Below, piece after piece: positions 9,790 through 17,128 of a stretch of DNA of 64,000 nucleotides (position 1 is the first letter of the stretch; every line of letters starts with the position of its first letter). Source of the stretch: Streptomyces halobius (lineage in GTDB: Bacteria > Actinomycetota > Actinomycetes > Streptomycetales > Streptomycetaceae). The notes below the pieces were generated by a model that did no database searches, was not told the DNA's origin, and saw only the letters and a program-made list of their open reading frames with translations. The DNA is taken from assembly GCF_023277745.1 (NCBI RefSeq), contig NZ_CP086322.1, positions 4,650,001-4,714,000 on the forward strand, written 5' to 3'. The translations under genes and the position numbers were made by a program.

Positions 9790-10464
9790 GTGGACGACGT
9801 TCTGCGGCGCGCACCGCTCTTCGCGGCGCTCGATGACGAGCAGGCGGCCGAGCTGCGCGCCTCGATGGGAGAGGTCACGCTCGCCCGCGGCGACGCCCTG
9901 TTCCACGAAGGGGACCCCGGCGACCGCCTCTACGTGGTCACCGAGGGCAAGGTGAAGCTGCACCGCACTTCCCCGGACGGCCGGGAGAACATGCTCGCCG
10001 TCCTCGGTCCCGGAGAGCTGATCGGTGAGCTCTCGCTCTTCGACCCGGGCCCGCGCACGGCTACCGCATCCGCCCTCACCGAGGTCAAGCTCCTCGGCCT
10101 GGGCCACGGTGACCTCCAGCCCTGGCTGAACGCCCGCCCCGAAGTGGCCACCGCCCTGCTGCGCGCGGTCGCCCGCCGCCTGCGCAAGACCAATGACCAG
10201 ATGTCCGACCTGGTCTTCTCGGACGTTCCGGGCCGTGTGGCCCGCGCCCTGCTGGACCTGTCGCGCCGCTTCGGCGTGCAGTCCGAGGAGGGCATCCACG
10301 TCGTGCACGACCTGACACAGGAGGAGCTGGCCCAGCTCGTCGGCGCCTCCCGCGAGACGGTCAACAAGGCACTCGCCGACTTCGCGGGCCGCGGCTGGCT
10401 GCGCCTGGAGGCGCGCGCCGTGATCCTCCTGGACGTCGAACGCCTGGCCAAGCGCTCGCGCTGA
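9790..10464 (+). CDS. crp: Crp/Fnr-family cAMP-binding global regulator
   Basis: 224-aa regulator, the standard length for Streptomyces Crp. The N-terminal cyclic-nucleotide-binding beta-roll contains [17 protein letters not shown] and a phosphate-cassette-like [18 protein letters not shown]. The C-terminal winged helix has [20 protein letters not shown] as the recognition region. GTG 9790 follows AAGGAG (9777-9782) with a 7-nt gap. In Streptomyces, Crp controls germination, development and secondary metabolism. A strong terminator follows. Confidence 0.95.
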   Translation: MDDVLRRAPLFAALDDEQAAELRASMGEVTLARGDALFHEGDPGDRLYVVTEGKVKLHRTSPDGRENMLAVLGPGELIGELSLFDPGPRTATASALTEVKLLGLGHGDLQPWLNARPEVATALLRAVARRLRKTNDQMSDLVFSDVPGRVARALLDLSRRFGVQSEEGIHVVHDLTQEELAQLVGASRETVNKALADFAGRGWLRLEARAVILLDVERLAKRSR

Positions 10465-10499
10465 CACCAGCCGCGCGACCGCACCGCGCACACGCACAA

Positions 10500-10529
10500 C
10501 GAAGGGCCCCGCTCCGGCGGGGCCCTTCG
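10500..10529. terminator. Bidirectional terminator between crp and the MBL gene
   Basis: Perfect 13-bp stem (10500-10512 against 10517-10529) with a 4-nt loop, between two convergent genes. Confidence 0.88.
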
Positions 10530-10579
10530 CGCGTGTTCATCGCGTGCCACCCGCCCTCAGACCAGCCCGTACTCCCCGG

Positions 10580-11410
10580 TCAGATCAACCCATGCTCCCC
10601 GAGGTAGTCCAGCTGCGCCCGGACCGACAGCTCCGCCGCCGGCCACAAGGAGCGGTCGACGTCGGCGTAAACGCTGGCCACGACCTCGGCGGGGGTGCGA
10701 TGACCGGCCTCGACGGCGGTCTCCACCTGGGCGAGACGGTGGGCACGGTGCGCCAGGTAGAACTCCACCGCGCCCTGGGCGTCGTTGAGCACCGGCCCGT
10801 GGCCCGGGAGGACGGTCGAGACGCCATCGTCGACCGTCAGGGAGCGCAGCCGGCGCAGCGAGTCGAGGTAGTCGCCCAGCCGGCCGTCCGGGTGCGCCAC
10901 CACCGTGGTGCCGCGCCCCAGGATCGTGTCGCCCGTGAGGACCGCGCGGTCGGCCGGGAGATGGAAGCAGAGGGAGTCGGAGGTGTGGCCCGGTGTGGGC
11001 ACCACGCGCAGCTCCAGTCCCCCGGTGGTGATGACATCGCCCGCTTCCAGCCCTTCACCGCCGAGACGCAGCGCCGGGTCCAGGGCTCGTACGGGCGTAC
11101 GGGTCAGCTCGGTGAAGCGGGCGGCGCCCTCGGCGTGGTCCGGATGACCATGGGTCAGCAGGGTGAGCGCGACCCGTTTGCCGGCCCGTTCCGCGGTGTC
11201 GACGACAGCCCTGAGGTGGGCGTCGTCGAGCGGCCCCGGGTCGATGACGACGGCGAGGTCGGAGTCCGGCTCGGCGACGATCCAGGTGTTGGTGCCGTCC
11301 AGGGTCATGGGCGACGGGTTAGGGGCCAGTACGCAGTGGGCGCGCGCGGTGGCCGGTCCCGAGATCACCCCGCCACGGGGCTGGCCGGGAAGGGCGGCTG
11401 CTTCGGTCAT
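10580..11410 (-). CDS. Metallo-beta-lactamase-fold hydrolase
   Basis: 276-aa protein with the zinc-binding THGHPDHAEG (HxHxDH) motif, then TPGHTSDS, TGDTILG and the C-terminal PGHGP. This is the full set of metal ligands of the glyoxalase II/LACTB2 group. It is probably a cytosolic hydrolase of unknown substrate; the LACTB2 relatives are RNases. The start overlaps the stop of the upstream Nudix gene by ATGA (11407-11410), so translation is coupled. Confidence 0.88.
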   Translation of the reverse strand: MTEAAALPGQPRGGVISGPATARAHCVLAPNPSPMTLDGTNTWIVAEPDSDLAVVIDPGPLDDAHLRAVVDTAERAGKRVALTLLTHGHPDHAEGAARFTELTRTPVRALDPALRLGGEGLEAGDVITTGGLELRVVPTPGHTSDSLCFHLPADRAVLTGDTILGRGTTVVAHPDGRLGDYLDSLRRLRSLTVDDGVSTVLPGHGPVLNDAQGAVEFYLAHRAHRLAQVETAVEAGHRTPAEVVASVYADVDRSLWPAAELSVRAQLDYLGEHGLI

Positions 11411-12396
11411 GCGGGGGCTCCTCCGGAGGGGCTGGGGGTGCCTGAGGGACCGTCGGGGGCGCCGTCCCCTGGGCCGCCGTCGTCCGGAGCGATGTCCTTG
11501 GTGAATTCCTCGTGGCCGGGCCAGCTCAGCACGATCCTGTCGTTCACGATCTTCGCGCGGGCCAGCACCGGCGTCAGGTCCTGGGCCGGTGCCGCGGCCA
11601 GCGCTTCGGCCACGGTGTCGTACGGCTGGAGCGCGCGCAGCATCGCGATGGTCGGCGGCATCATCAGCAGCTCACCACGGTCATACCCGTCGGCGGCGTC
11701 CGCCGGCCTGATCCACAGCGCCCGGTCCGCCTCCGTCGAGGCGATGCGGGTCTCCCCCGGACCGGAGCCGGCCTGCGGCCCTTGGGGGAGTGTGCGCTGC
11801 CCCTCGGGCAACGCGGCGACGAAGAACCACGTGTCGTAGCGCCGCGGCTCGAACTCCGGCGTGATCCAGCGCGCCCACGCACCGAGCAGATCGGAGCGCA
11901 GCACCAGGCCGCGCCGTCCCAGGAACTCGGCGAAGGACAGCTCATGGCCGATCAGCGCGGCGCGGTCCGCCTCCCAGTCCGCGCCCGTGGTGTCCGCCAC
12001 GACGGTCCCGGCCGACGCGCCCGCGAGCAGCACGCCGGACTCCTCGTACGTCTCCCGCACCGCCGCGCAGACGATGGCCTGGGCGGCGGCCGGGTCGACG
12101 CCCATCCGCAGGGCCCACTCGGTGCGCGAGGGCCCGGCCCAGGCCACCGGGGCCTCGTCACGCGGGTCGACGGAACCGCCCGGATAGGCGTACGCGCCCC
12201 CGGCGAAGGCCATGGAGGCGCGTCGGCGCAGCATGTGAACCGCGATGCCACCGGACGCGCCAGGGGGCGCGTCCCGCAGCAGCAGGACGGTCGCGGCCCG
12301 CCGGGGCGTGGCCGGAGTCAGCTCACCGCTCGCGAGCGCCCGGATGCGGTCCGGCCATTCCGGCGGATACCACTGGCCATTGGTCGTGGACGACAT
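11407..12396 (-). CDS. Nudix hydrolase, NUDT19-like
   Basis: 329-aa protein. FAGGAYAYPGGSVD followed by AAVRETYEESGVLL gives a Nudix box with a long insertion between its halves, as in NUDT19-like coenzyme A hydrolases. A proline-rich tail of about 30 residues follows. The segment at 11752-11790 encodes a low-complexity stretch within a CTCCCCC...GGGGGAG inverted repeat. It is co-translated with the MBL-fold gene. The substrate is unknown. Confidence 0.82.
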   Translation of the reverse strand: MSSTTNGQWYPPEWPDRIRALASGELTPATPRRAATVLLLRDAPPGASGGIAVHMLRRRASMAFAGGAYAYPGGSVDPRDEAPVAWAGPSRTEWALRMGVDPAAAQAIVCAAVRETYEESGVLLAGASAGTVVADTTGADWEADRAALIGHELSFAEFLGRRGLVLRSDLLGAWARWITPEFEPRRYDTWFFVAALPEGQRTLPQGPQAGSGPGETRIASTEADRALWIRPADAADGYDRGELLMMPPTIAMLRALQPYDTVAEALAAAPAQDLTPVLARAKIVNDRIVLSWPGHEEFTKDIAPDDGGPGDGAPDGPSGTPSPSGGAPA

Positions 12397-12540
12397 GACC
12401 GGATGCTATGCGTTCGCGGGCGGATGTTCGAGGGTATCGCCCGGCGCGAACGACGCTCAGCGTCGGCGCCGGGCACGTCAGGCGTAGCGTAGGCGCCGGG
12501 AACCGCGAGGCTCCCCCACCAACCACCCCACGCCCAGCGG

Positions 12541-13005
12541 CTATTCCGCGGTCTCGACCTGGATCTCGACCTCGACCGGCGCGTCGATCGGCAGCACCGC
12601 CACACCCACCGCGGACCGGGCGTGTACGCCCTTGTCGCCGAGGATCTCGCCCAGCAGCTCACTGGCGCCGTTGATGACGCCCGGCTGGCCGGTGAAGTCC
12701 GGCGCGGAGGCCACGAAGCCGACGACCTTCACGACCCGCTGGATCTTGTCCAGATCGCCGATCACCGACTTCACCGCGGCCAGCGCGTTGAGCGCGCAGG
12801 TCGCGGCGAGTTCCTTGGCCTGCTCCGGTGAGACCTCGGCGCCGACCTTGCCGGTGGCCGGCAGCGCGCCGTCCACCATCGGCAGCTGGCCGGAGGTGAA
12901 GACGTACGCCCCGGAGCGCACCGCCGGCTGGTACGCGGCCAGCGGCGGCACGACCTGCGGCAGCTTCAGCCCCAGCTCCGCGATCGTGGCCTCGACGGCA
13001 CTCAC
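12541..13005 (-). CDS. RidA-family protein (enamine/imine deaminase type)
   Basis: 154-aa YjgF/YER057c/UK114 protein. YVFTSGQLPMVDG, the central CALNALAAVKS and the C-terminal RSAVGVAVLPIDAPVEVE are characteristic. Canonical RidA hydrolyses reactive 2-aminoacrylate-type enamines; this is the longer actinobacterial variant and its activity is unproven. GTG 13005 overlaps the stop of the small gene upstream by GTGA. The longer frame upstream of 13005 is the antisense of coding-poor sequence. Confidence 0.88.
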   Translation of the reverse strand: MSAVEATIAELGLKLPQVVPPLAAYQPAVRSGAYVFTSGQLPMVDGALPATGKVGAEVSPEQAKELAATCALNALAAVKSVIGDLDKIQRVVKVVGFVASAPDFTGQPGVINGASELLGEILGDKGVHARSAVGVAVLPIDAPVEVEIQVETAE

Positions 13006-13160
13006 GCCTTCTCCCGCTTCAGGTAGGCCACCAGTTGCTCGGGGTTGTTCGGGCCCGGTACGACCTGGACCAGCTCCCAGCCGTCCTCGCCCCAGGTGTC
13101 CAGAATCTGCTTCGTCGCGTGCACGAGCAGCGGCACGGTCGCGTATTCCCACTTGGTCAT
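13002..13160 (-). CDS. Small DUF4177-like protein (52 aa)
   Basis: A 52-residue protein beginning MTKWEYATVPLL and containing LDTWGEDGWELVQV, the compact pattern of DUF4177 proteins (a beta-strand, then a GWELV strand). The function is unknown. The GTGA overlap with ridA shows tight coupling. A small gene holds the same position in mycobacteria. ATG 13160 is the only sensible start. Confidence 0.75.
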   Translation of the reverse strand: MTKWEYATVPLLVHATKQILDTWGEDGWELVQVVPGPNNPEQLVAYLKREKA

Positions 13161-13283
13161 GGGCCGAGCGTAATGCCTGCCCCCGGCCGCGGTGGACGGC
13201 GCCCGGCGTGGCCCGCTCATGAGGCGGCCTCAGAGGGATCCGCAAGCGCCTCCGGGGAACAACCCTGACCCGACCCTGACCCG

Positions 13284-13315
13284 ACCCTGAGATTTCCGCG
13301 GCGGAACCTCAGGGT
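13284..13315. promoter_or_regulatory. Hairpin in the divergent promoter region of the ATPase pair
   Basis: ACCCTGAG (13284-13291) pairs with CTCAGGGT (13308-13315), with inner arms TTCCG and CGGAA. Two further ACCCTGACCCG-like direct repeats sit just left of it. It may be an operator or attenuator for the genes at 13371 onward; no regulator is identified. Confidence 0.3.
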
Positions 13316-13370
13316 CTTCCCCGGTGTATCCGGTGCGTAGCCGCGACGCGGACTGGTTAGGCTCCTGGGC

Positions 13371-14429
13371 GTGAGCAGGCTCCATGTCGTCAGCGGCAAG
13401 GGCGGCACCGGCAAGACCACGGTCGCCGCCGCCCTCGCCCTCGCGCTGGCCACCGAGGGACGACGCACCCTCCTGGTCGAGGTCGAGGGCCGGCAGGGCA
13501 TTGCCCAGCTGTTCGAGACAGAAGCGCTTCCCTACGAGGAGCGCAAGATCGCCGTGGCACCAGGGGGCGGCGAGGTGTACGCGCTGGCCATCGATGCCGA
13601 GCGCGCTCTCCTGGACTACCTCCAGATGTTCTACAAACTCGGCACCGCGGGCCGGGCCCTGAAGAAGCTCGGCGCGATCGACTTCGCCACGACCATCGCC
13701 CCCGGCCTGCGGGACGTCCTGCTGACCGGCAAGGCGTGCGAGGCGGTCCGCCGCAAGGACAAGAGCGGCGCGTTCATCTACGACGCCATCGTGATGGACG
13801 CCCCGCCGACCGGCCGGATAACCCGCTTCCTGAACGTCAATGACGAGGTCGCCGGGCTGGCCCGGATCGGTCCGATCCACAATCAGGCGCAGGCCGTGAT
13901 GCGGGTCATCAAGTCCTCCGAGACCGTGGTGCACATGGTGACCCTCCTGGAGGAGATGCCGGTCCAGGAGACCTCGGACGGCATCGCCGAGCTGCGCGCC
14001 GCCGGCATCCCGGTGGGCGGCATCGTCATCAACATGACCCGCCCGGCCGTGCTGGAGAACGGCGATCTGGACATCGCCGCCCCCGGAACGCGTACGGCCG
14101 TCGCCAAGGCGCTCGCCCAGGCCGGCCTGGGCGGCGCGCGCCGCGGCGGTGAGGAAATGGCGCGGCGCGAGGGGGGTCCCCCCGGACGAAGTCTGGGGGA
14201 GGCTCCGGCCGGGGCGGCGGCGGGCGACGGGTGGGCGGACGGGCTGATTGACCCCCTGCTGGAGCAGGCCCGCGAACACGCCGAGCGGGTCGAGCTGGAG
14301 CGCGTCGAGCATGCCGAGCTGACCGCCATCGGCCTGCCCACCTACGAGTTGGAACTGCTCCCCGAGGGAGTGGATCTCGCCGGGCTCTACCGCCTGGCGA
14401 GAGACCTGCGGAAACAGGGGCCCATATGA
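13371..14429 (+). CDS. ArsA/GET3-family ATPase, first subunit (BagA-like)
   Basis: 352-aa P-loop ATPase with the deviant Walker A GKGGTGKTT at residues 9-17 and the DAPPTGRI switch region. Paralogous to the next gene. The M. tuberculosis pair at this position (Rv3679/Rv3680) forms a cytosolic ATPase complex implicated in redox and nitrogen-stress tolerance. A region around residues 258-285 is low complexity and is encoded by an imperfect palindrome (see 14166-14205). GTG 13371 is adopted because the protein then begins directly before the P-loop. It overlaps the next gene by ATGA. Confidence 0.88.
   Translation: MSRLHVVSGKGGTGKTTVAAALALALATEGRRTLLVEVEGRQGIAQLFETEALPYEERKIAVAPGGGEVYALAIDAERALLDYLQMFYKLGTAGRALKKLGAIDFATTIAPGLRDVLLTGKACEAVRRKDKSGAFIYDAIVMDAPPTGRITRFLNVNDEVAGLARIGPIHNQAQAVMRVIKSSETVVHMVTLLEEMPVQETSDGIAELRAAGIPVGGIVINMTRPAVLENGDLDIAAPGTRTAVAKALAQAGLGGARRGGEEMARREGGPPGRSLGEAPAGAAAGDGWADGLIDPLLEQAREHAERVELERVEHAELTAIGLPTYELELLPEGVDLAGLYRLARDLRKQGPI
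14166..14205. repeat. REP-like palindromic insert inside the ATPase gene
   Basis: CCCCC-GGAC-GAA-GTCT-GGGGG hairpin (14179-14199) with flanking G and C runs, lying in frame within the coding region. An inverted relative lies at 60277-60336 in the WD40 gene. It adds a Gly/Pro-rich loop to the protein. Confidence 0.6.
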
Positions 14430-15874
14430 CCTCGGACGACACGACGCTGGACGCCTCGGCCCCGTGGCTGGAGGTCGACGCGCTGATCGACGACCCGCAC
14501 ACCCGCATCGTGGTGTGCTGCGGCTCGGGCGGCGTCGGCAAGACCACCACCGCCGCGGCGCTGGGCGTACGCGCCGCCGAGCGCGGCCGCAAGGTCGTCG
14601 TACTGACCATCGACCCGGCCAGACGGCTGGCACAGTCGATGGGCATCTCCGAGCTCGACAACGTCCCCCGGCAGGTCAAGGGCGTCGACGACGCGGCGGG
14701 CGGCGAACTGCACGCGATGATGCTGGACATGAAGCGCACCTTCGACGAGATCGTCGAGGGGCATGCGGACGCCGACCGGGCCCGCGCCATCCTGGAGAAC
14801 CCCTTCTACCAGTCCCTGTCGGCCGGTTTCGCGGGCACGCAGGAGTACATGGCCATGGAGAAGCTCGGCCAGCTCCGCGCCGGCGACGAGTGGGATCTGG
14901 TCGTGGTCGACACCCCGCCGAGCCGTTCCGCGCTGGACTTCCTGGACGCACCGAAACGCCTCGGCTCTTTCCTGGACGGCAAGTTCATCCGGGTTCTGAT
15001 GGCGCCGGCGAAGGTCGGCGGGCGGGCCGGGATGAAGTTCCTCAACGTCGGCATGTCGATGATGACCGGCACCCTCAGCAAGTTGATGGGCGGCCAACTC
15101 CTGCGTGATGTGCAGACGTTCGTGGCCGCGATGGACACCATGTTCGGCGGTTTCCGCACCCGCGCGGACGCCACGTACCGGCTGCTGCAGGCGCCCGGCA
15201 CGGCGTTTCTCGTGGTGGCCGCGCCGGAGCGGGACGCGCTGCGCGAGGCCGCGTATTTCGTCGAGCGGCTGGCCGCCGAGCAGATGCCGCTGGCCGGCCT
15301 CGTACTGAACCGTGTGCACGGCAGCGGCGCCGCCCAGCTGAGCGCGGAGCGTGCCCTGGCCGCCGCGGAGATACTGACCGACCACGGGGCGGAGGACGCC
15401 GGCGCGGACGAGGCACGGGCTACCGGGGCGGACGGGGCGCAGGAAACCGACGCGCACGAGACACGGGCTACCGGGACGGGCGACGCACGGGACGGCAGCG
15501 CGGACGATGCGCGGGACGCCGACGCCGAAAATCTTGCGTCGGCCGGCATTGTGGATCTCGACGGCGGGAAGGCTGCAACAGGTACCGCCGGCGGCCTCTC
15601 CCCCGCTGCCGCGGCGGAGCATGTGGCATCTCCCTCGGCCTCGGCGGCGCAACTCGCCGCCGGGCTGCTGCGGCTGCACGCGGAACGCATGCAGGTCCTC
15701 GCGCGCGAACGGCGCACCCGGGACCGCTTCACCGCGCTGCATCCCGAGGTCCCGGTGGCGGAAGTCGCCGCGCTGCCCGGTGATGTCCATGACCTGGCGG
15801 GCCTGCGCGCAATCGGCGACCGCCTCGCGCTCGGCCCCACCGACCCCGACGTCCGAACCCACCCCGACGCCTGA
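14426..15874 (+). CDS. ArsA/GET3-family ATPase, second subunit (BagB-like)
   Basis: 482-aa ATPase with the deviant Walker A GSGGVGKTT (about residues 33-41), DPARRLAQSMG and VVDTPPSRSALDF (switch II). It is about 90 residues longer than the mycobacterial counterpart. The extra length is a repetitive Ala/Asp/Thr-rich segment at about residues 325-410, with two copies of an ARATG- or TRATG-containing unit encoded by imperfect DNA repeats. The conserved C-terminal domain resumes after it. Translation is coupled to the upstream partner, consistent with a heteromeric complex. Confidence 0.88.
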   Translation: MTSDDTTLDASAPWLEVDALIDDPHTRIVVCCGSGGVGKTTTAAALGVRAAERGRKVVVLTIDPARRLAQSMGISELDNVPRQVKGVDDAAGGELHAMMLDMKRTFDEIVEGHADADRARAILENPFYQSLSAGFAGTQEYMAMEKLGQLRAGDEWDLVVVDTPPSRSALDFLDAPKRLGSFLDGKFIRVLMAPAKVGGRAGMKFLNVGMSMMTGTLSKLMGGQLLRDVQTFVAAMDTMFGGFRTRADATYRLLQAPGTAFLVVAAPERDALREAAYFVERLAAEQMPLAGLVLNRVHGSGAAQLSAERALAAAEILTDHGAEDAGADEARATGADGAQETDAHETRATGTGDARDGSADDARDADAENLASAGIVDLDGGKAATGTAGGLSPAAAAEHVASPSASAAQLAAGLLRLHAERMQVLARERRTRDRFTALHPEVPVAEVAALPGDVHDLAGLRAIGDRLALGPTDPDVRTHPDA

Positions 15875-16404
15875 ACCGACACCGGCACCTGAACCGACAT
15901 CGGATCCTGAACCAACACGACAGCGAAACGCCTGAACCGCCGGCGATACCTGCACACCGACGTCCGAATCGACCACGGCGGCGACCTCAGCCCGGGGGGA
16001 AAAAACCACCCCCGTGGCCCTCACGCCACCCCGTCCCTCAGCAGGCCATCGCCCCTCGACAGGCCATCAGACCCCCGGGACCATCCGCCACTCAAGAGCC
16101 CCGACCAGCCACTTCGCCTTGTTCGCGCGCTGCTCACGGCCCTGTTCGCGCTGCTCGACCCGCTCACGCAGCCCGGCTGATCCCCGTCCGCCGCCGCCAC
16201 CCGCCATCCCCCGCACAACGGACAACTCGCACGCTCCGCGCACACGCCGGGCGCGCCCATCGCGCACTGCTCCACGAGCAAGGTCCACCCGGCGCAGCCA
16301 CTGGCCACCGGCCAGCAGCAACCCTGAGGGCGTCCAGCCCCAGGGCACGCCAACGTCACTGATGGACCCTCGTCAACTCGTGGTCCGCCGACCGAGAACC
16401 TCGG
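15875..16404. other. 530-bp intergenic region between ATPase pair and wblA
   Basis: Contains tandem CCTGAACCGACA-like units just after the ATPase stop (15870-15935) and a short C/G hairpin with an A-run loop (15993-16014) that could be a terminator for the convergent genes. Several short frames exist but none shows a ribosome site or a recognisable protein. Confidence 0.5.
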
Positions 16405-16746
16405 CTAGCCGACCGCAGCAAACTCGTTGAAGGTCTCGTCCTCGCAGTCCACCGGCAGGATGCCCGTGCTGCGCTCGTATTCCGTACGCGCCGTCTCCAG
16501 CAGGCGACGCCATGACGTCACGGTCGGGCGCCGACGCAGCAGCGCTCTCCGCTCACGTTCGGTCATCCCGCCCCACACGCCGAATTCCACCCGGTTGTCC
16601 AGGGCGTCGGCCAGGCATTCCGTGCGGACCGGACATCCGGTGCACACCGCCTTGGCGCGGTTCTGCGCCGCACCCTGAACGAACAGTTCATCCGGATCGG
16701 TAGTGCGGCAGGCTGCCTGTGCACTCCAGTCGGTTACCCAGCTCAT
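16405..16746 (-). CDS. wblA: WhiB-like iron-sulfur regulator WblA
   Basis: 113-aa Wbl protein. Four cysteines (one in AQAAC, then C-TG-C-PVRTE-C) coordinate a 4Fe-4S cluster, followed by the GVWGGMTERERRALLRRR turn and basic helix. The middle of the protein matches Streptomyces WblA as remembered; only the acidic C-terminus differs. WblA controls the switch to sporulation and represses antibiotic production, and interacts with a regulator partner. The start at 16746 (MSWVTDWS) is the family start; an upstream ATG at 16791 is rejected. It has a 382-bp leader region shared with the divergent PBP gene. Confidence 0.97.
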   Translation of the reverse strand: MSWVTDWSAQAACRTTDPDELFVQGAAQNRAKAVCTGCPVRTECLADALDNRVEFGVWGGMTERERRALLRRRPTVTSWRRLLETARTEYERSTGILPVDCEDETFNEFAAVG

Positions 16747-17128
16747 GCTGGCGCCGTCCTCTCCCGAATTGAGGCTCCCCCACGGCGGCAATCGGCATAT
16801 TCACCGTTGCCAGTTGAGGACGTTACGGAAGGCAGGCAGGGCGCAACACCCCCTTCGGGCCCAATCTTGAATGGCCCGAACGGACTATGCGTATGCGGCA
16901 CATCACCCGACGGAGTGACCGAACGACATTCGTCACATTCCCCACAAGACGGACAGTCGGGTGCGGTGACGCGGGATTCCAGTGGCACAAGCGAGGTCGT
17001 GGGGGCACGGTCCGCGCGGGGAGAGGGGGTTGACGAACCGGGGCGTAACCATTCCGTTGTGGCGGGCGAGAACAGGTTAAGCGAACAGGTGCGCCCCTGT
17101 CCGGCGATTGAGAACGTAGGCTGCTCAC
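16747..17128. promoter_or_regulatory. Divergent wblA / PBP promoter region
   Basis: 382 bp without a gene. It includes an imperfect dyad with arms GTGACCGAA and TTCGTCAC around 16915-16937 and relatively AT-rich stretches near 16795-16825. wblA is known to have a long regulated leader in streptomycetes; the specific elements here are not assigned. Confidence 0.4.

Noticed and set aside
16021..16359. 112-codon minus-strand frame downstream of wblA
   Set aside because: No ribosome site, no recognisable domain and poor codon bias; left as intergenic.
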